From NCBI GenBank assembly GCA_003152015.1, contig PLZF01000093.1, forward strand, positions 16,821 to 61,515: a stretch of DNA of 44,695 nt. The letters run 5' to 3'. A program made the position numbers and the translations under genes. Within the stretch, counting starts at the first letter, position 1. Each line of letters starts with the position of its first letter. The notes beneath the pieces are model-generated. The model did not search any database, was not told where the DNA came from, and saw only the letters and a program-made list of their open reading frames with translations. Positions 42,143 to 44,695 of this stretch are shown here, piece after piece. The stretch is from Acidimicrobiaceae bacterium (GTDB taxonomy: Bacteria > Actinomycetota > Acidimicrobiia > Acidimicrobiales > RAAP-2).

Positions 42143-42188
42143 TGGTGCGCCCCGGGGGACTCGAACCACCCAACCTGCGGATTAAGAA
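42143..42188 (-). tRNA. 3' half of a tRNA-Lys(CTT)-like gene (not functional)
   Basis: Minus strand: anticodon-loop-like TTCTTAA (CTT in the anticodon position), TCCGC, variable AGGTTG, T arm GGTGG-TTCGAGT-CCCCC (with one mismatch), acceptor GGGGCGC, discriminator A and CCA. The 5' side (CATT) cannot pair with TCCGC and no 5' acceptor GCGCCCC lies upstream. So it is a tRNA 3' half with CCA, most simply a mobile-element attachment scar. Lys identity is inferred from the CTT loop. Confidence 0.55.
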
Positions 42189-42330
42189 AATGCTCCGATG
42201 CCTGTCTGGGGACTTTTGGGGACGTCAGATTGGCCTCTGACCAGGTCTTATCATTTCGGGGCACTACAGAACACCTGTTCGCCGCCGTCTCATCGGTGGG
42301 ATTTTTGATGGGATGCGCAACCTGCGGATT
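42171..42330. repeat. 13-bp direct repeat, one copy inside the tRNA fragment
   Basis: CAACCTGCGGATT occurs at 42171-42183 (within the tRNA-like fragment) and at 42318-42330. The second copy is followed by GTGGAATCCG, making a short inverted repeat. The pair could be attachment-site cores. Confidence 0.5.
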
Positions 42331-42751
42331 GTGGAATCCGTTTACAGACGCACCAAAAAGAAAAAGTCCGTTGCCGAGCCCACGGACACCCGCGGATTCC
42401 CTTCGCACCCGAGTTCGGCCGTCACGTTTTGCAAATCGAACCGGAGCTGAGAAGGCACGCAGACTCTGCCGTCCGGAACAGGAGTACGCGATGCCGCCCG
42501 TTCCGTTTGACGGCCCCCGGTCCCGGGATTGTCACCGGGCGGGTCCTACGGACACTCCCGACTGCTCTCCTGCTCATTTGGCCTTTGGCCGGTCCACCTG
42601 GTGCCCGCTGACGGTTCGGCTTGCGGGATACGTGCAATTCGGTTCCAGGCAAGAGAAGAGCTCGTCGACGGTCGGCTGCGTCGGCGGCGCGCCCTGCGCT
42701 CTTGAGGATCGCGGCTGCCCGCATGTGGCGGTCGTGACCGCCTCGGATCGA
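42189..42751. other. Gene-poor stretch between the tRNA fragment and the acetate transporter
   Basis: No supported gene. On the minus strand a short frame just downstream of the transporter reads TVDELFSCLEPNCTYPASRT and looks protein-like but lacks a start codon. The rest is low-quality frames. Confidence 0.4.
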
Positions 42752-43381
42752 CTACGGGGCGAGTGGGAAGGTCGGGATAATCGTCCTCTTGAATGTCTCG
42801 TTCGTCACCCCCGCGAACGAGGCGTACCAGGCCGCTGCCGCGGTGGCCACCCCGACCCAGCCCCCCGCCTTGTCCCAGTTCATACTCGACTGGAACGCCC
42901 CGACCGTGAGCAAGACGAACGTGATGGTTAGCAGTACGAACACAGCGGCCACCGCACCGCTCACCCGGAACGACGGGATCGTCATATAGAAGGTGAAGAT
43001 CGTCCACCCCAGCAAGAACACCCCTACCGCGACGGGGGCATCTGTCGGCTTGATACCCGGGGCCACGAACTTCACGAACACGTAGTACGCGATCCAAAAG
43101 GCGCCATAAGACGAGAAGGCCAGCGCCCCGAACGTATTCTTGCGGACGAACTCCCACATGCCCGCCAGGAGTTGAACCCCACCACCATAAACCAGCGCCA
43201 AGGCCAAGGCGGCGTCCGCTCCAGGCCCCCACACGTTGGTATTGCCGATGCTCAACGCGAATGTTGTCATAGCGAACGCTGCCAACCCCAGCGGGGCCGG
43301 GTCGGCCGCCCGGTGCACCACCGCCACCGCGCCGTCACCCCCTTTGATTGGTTCGGACAGTGCTGCAGGATTCGAGGCCAT
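42752..43381 (-). CDS. GPR1/FUN34/SatP-family acetate/succinate transporter
   Basis: 209-aa, six-TM transporter of the AceTr family, importing acetate (and sometimes succinate or ammonium-linked acids) through the cytoplasmic membrane. Seen: the family signature DPAPLGLAAFAMTTFALSIGN (usually NPAPLGL; here the first residue is Asp), GGGVQLLAGMWEFVRKNTFGALAFSSYGAFWIAY, and later membrane helices LGWTIFTFYMTIPSF and FVLLTITFVLLTVGAF (quoted in parts). Start: ATG at 43381 with AAGGGGA six bases upstream. The acetyl-CoA synthetase gene nearby on the same strand supports a role in acetate uptake. Confidence 0.92.
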   Translation of the reverse strand: MASNPAALSEPIKGGDGAVAVVHRAADPAPLGLAAFAMTTFALSIGNTNVWGPGADAALALALVYGGGVQLLAGMWEFVRKNTFGALAFSSYGAFWIAYYVFVKFVAPGIKPTDAPVAVGVFLLGWTIFTFYMTIPSFRVSGAVAAVFVLLTITFVLLTVGAFQSSMNWDKAGGWVGVATAAAAWYASFAGVTNETFKRTIIPTFPLAP

Positions 43382-43849
43382 GTCAGTTCCCCTTTCGCAA
43401 AGTAGGGCTCGTCGACAGACGGCCCTATCGACACAAACGCTACTCACGCCCCGCAGAGTTTGCTCGCTCGAACTCTGCCCGCCGGTTCCGATCGTAGGTA
43501 CACATTGAATAACGGGGGGTCTTTCGGGATCCCCGTATGTCTTTCGTGGCCGGTCGGATCGGGTTCGGGGCCCGCCCGGATGGCGAGCCGGGGGTCCGTT
43601 CAAACCCGGCGGCGGCCTGGTTCTTCGTCCCCTTTTGGACTAGAGGTAGTCGATTGTGCGGTGGAGTGCTTGCCCGACGGTCAGGCGGGCCGCTCCCACC
43701 TCGCGGTCCCGTGGCTCCTCGGCACTGGTTCCCACCTACCCGGCCGAGCTTTGGGGAGATGGCGCGGTTTGCCTTCGAAGTCGCGCGGACGGCGAGATCG
43801 GGCGCAGGTACACTCGTGTGGGGTCCGTTGGGTTGTCTTGGAGCGTCAG
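43382..43849. other. Intergenic stretch upstream of the acetate transporter
   Basis: About 470 bases between the divergent transporter and the 92-aa gene. No gene is supported; overlapping Arg/Gly-rich frames only. It must hold both promoters, but no convincing hexamers or operators were seen. Confidence 0.4.
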
Positions 43850-44128
43850 ATGACGAAGCTTTACGTGATCGGTGAGTTCTCCTGGTTGCTCGCTGGTTTG
43901 AGACCGGCCCCGAACGAGTTACTGGATGCCGAGGCGTGGAGTCTGCGCCGTGAGGTCGAGTGTGGGTCATTAACGGACTTGCCTGGCTTGGCGCGCCGGG
44001 CGGCGGCCCTGGCGGACCTGATCTGTGCGGCGGCCCTGGAGGTTGGCGACGCGGGTCGATTCTGCCACTACGTCGAGAGTGCCTCGGCGCTCGGGGAGTT
44101 CCTGGTAAGCGCCGACCTCCTGTCCTGA
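43850..44128 (+). CDS. Hypothetical protein, 92 aa
   Basis: Not recognised. Start: ATG at 43850 with GGAG seven bases upstream. Compact, helical composition (EFSWLLAGLRPAPNELLDAE, LARRAAALADLICAAALEV, VESASALGEFLVSADLLS) without membrane segment or signal peptide. Lies between the divergent acetate transporter gene and the convergent small frame and acs. Context gives no function. Confidence 0.55.
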   Translation: MTKLYVIGEFSWLLAGLRPAPNELLDAEAWSLRREVECGSLTDLPGLARRAAALADLICAAALEVGDAGRFCHYVESASALGEFLVSADLLS

Positions 44129-44134
44129 TTCGGG

Positions 44135-44305
44135 TCACTCGACGTGTCCCAAGGAGCGGATCTCCTCGAGTTCCTCGGGCGAGAGTCCCCCGACGGCTCA
44201 CCGCGCTCGGTCTTCTCGCCTTTGTACTTGGGGGCGGATCTCTGCCATGACCTCCGGCTTGGCGTGGGCCGCCGCCGCTTGGTACCGGATGGTGGGGAGT
44301 TCGTT
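44135..44305 (-). pseudogene. Small reading frame repeating the acetyl-CoA synthetase C-terminal tail (two compensating frame breaks)
   Basis: Directly after the acs stop, minus strand: NELPTIRYQAAAAHAKPEVM then AEIRPKYKGEKTERGEPSGG then LSPEELEEIRSLGHVE-stop. This needs one base removed at a five-G run (44230-44234 on the plus strand) and one added at a five-C run (44187-44191). The end EKTERGE...LSPEELEEIRSLGHVE aligns with the acs end EKVERGE...LTAEEAEEIKAFGNAE. The breaks compensate, so the gene may be intact with sequencing errors. An ATG at 44248 (MAEIRP) is a possible start. Confidence 0.5.
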
Positions 44306-44695
44306 ACTCGGCGTTACCGAACGCTTTGATTTCCTCGGCTTCCTCCGCGGTCAGTTGGCGTGGTTCTTCGCCGCGCTCGACTTTTTCGCTTTGGACGTAG
44401 TGGCGGATATCGTCGACGATCTCGGGGTTGGCAAGAGTGGTGACATCGCCGACGTCGGCGAAGTTGGATATACTTGCGATCACTCGGCGCATGATCTTTC
44501 CCGACCGGGTTTTCGGCATGTCCTGGACGATCCAGACGTTCTTGGGTCGAGCGATTTTGCCGATCTCGCGATCGATGGCCTCGATCACTTTGTCCTCTAA
44601 CTCCTTGCTGGGGGACAGTCCGGGCTTCAAGGACACGTACATCTCCACGGCCCGGCCGCGCAACTCGTCAATTACCGGCACGGCGGCGGCCTCGG
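44304..44695 (-). CDS. acs: Acetyl-CoA synthetase, C-terminal part (5' end off window)
   Basis: The last ~130 codons of an ANL-superfamily AMP-forming acetyl-CoA synthetase, which converts acetate, ATP and CoA to acetyl-CoA. Seen: EAAAVPVIDELRGRAVEMYV (C-terminal domain opening), IDREIGKIARPKNVWIVQDM, and the signature PKTRSGKIMRRV with the lysine that is reversibly acetylated in this family. ADVGDVTTLANPEIVDDI follows (cf. 'GDTSTLADPGVV'). After that comes an unusual extension of about 30 residues (YVQSEKVERGEEPRQL, TAEEAEEIKAFGNAE) where most homologues stop. The frame is open to the right edge. Same strand as the acetate transporter gene. Confidence 0.93.
   Translation of the reverse strand, partial: EAAAVPVIDELRGRAVEMYVSLKPGLSPSKELEDKVIEAIDREIGKIARPKNVWIVQDMPKTRSGKIMRRVIASISNFADVGDVTTLANPEIVDDIRHYVQSEKVERGEEPRQLTAEEAEEIKAFGNAE

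Noticed and set aside
1..44695. CRISPR array, rRNA operon, complete tRNA, prophage structural genes
   Set aside because: Looked for evenly spaced repeats, rRNA-like stretches, full cloverleaves and phage head/tail or integrase motifs; none were seen by eye.

Overview
The window is high-GC DNA with actinobacterial gene content: a formate-hydrogenlyase-like block in the order of Mycobacterium tuberculosis Rv0082-Rv0083-hycD, an EphD-type epoxide hydrolase/SDR fusion, a deazaflavin (F420)-type nitroreductase-fold protein, a trehalase-like GH15 enzyme, VapBC and IS1595/IS3 remnants. A class such as Acidimicrobiia is plausible, but that is inference; no rRNA or complete tRNA gene was found to anchor it.

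Layout. 0-3.2 kb (minus): three overlapping genes for the membrane arm and NuoB-like subunit of a group-4-hydrogenase-like complex, cut by the left edge. 3.2-6.5 kb: a divergent isocitrate-dehydrogenase-like gene, small hypothetical ORFs and the first ~28 codons of a thiolase gene, in a gene-poor, decayed stretch. 6.5-21.7 kb: dense, mostly intact chromosome: mscL with a zinc-ribbon tail; a Baeyer-Villiger-type monooxygenase; a minus-strand operon (damaged EphD-like fusion, MerR regulator, ABC1/UbiB kinase) joined by 4-bp overlaps; a TetR regulator divergent from a ferritin-like protein and a luciferase-like monooxygenase, with a perfect 34-bp palindrome over the promoter; methyltransferase; lysS; asnB with an M15-like peptidase candidate; and a DMT transporter. 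21.7-31 kb: patchy, with a dead IS1595 transposase, an orphan 161-aa protein, an aldo/keto reductase, GH15 plus a coupled membrane protein, vapBC, a tRNA 3'-end fragment and a cation-efflux fragment. 31-35.5 kb: lipoprotein plus membrane partner, and a NarL-type two-component system.

35.9-41.7 kb is the most unusual part. A plus-strand operon encodes (1) a NapH/NosR/FixG-like membrane iron-sulfur protein, (2) a 742-aa protein fusing a two-cluster ferredoxin, a GltD/NfnB-like FAD/NAD(P)H module with eight more cysteines, and a C-terminal flavodoxin-like domain, and (3) a deazaflavin-type nitroreductase-fold protein. Facing it is an Rrf2 regulator with a three-cysteine iron-sulfur motif and an extra C-terminal domain of about 200 residues. 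A fragment matching the middle of that regulator lies just upstream of the operon. I infer a membrane-linked NAD(P)H/ferredoxin/flavodoxin/quinone electron-transfer system under iron-sulfur redox control.

41.7-44.7 kb: an IS3 remnant, a tRNA-Lys-like 3' half with a repeated 13-bp core (a possible integration scar), then an acetate block: GPR1/FUN34/SatP-type transporter, acetyl-CoA synthetase (cut by the right edge), and a small reading frame repeating the synthetase's C-terminal tail. Three clean reading-frame breaks in otherwise well-preserved coding sequence all lie at runs of five G/C, so some apparent pseudogenes may be sequencing errors.
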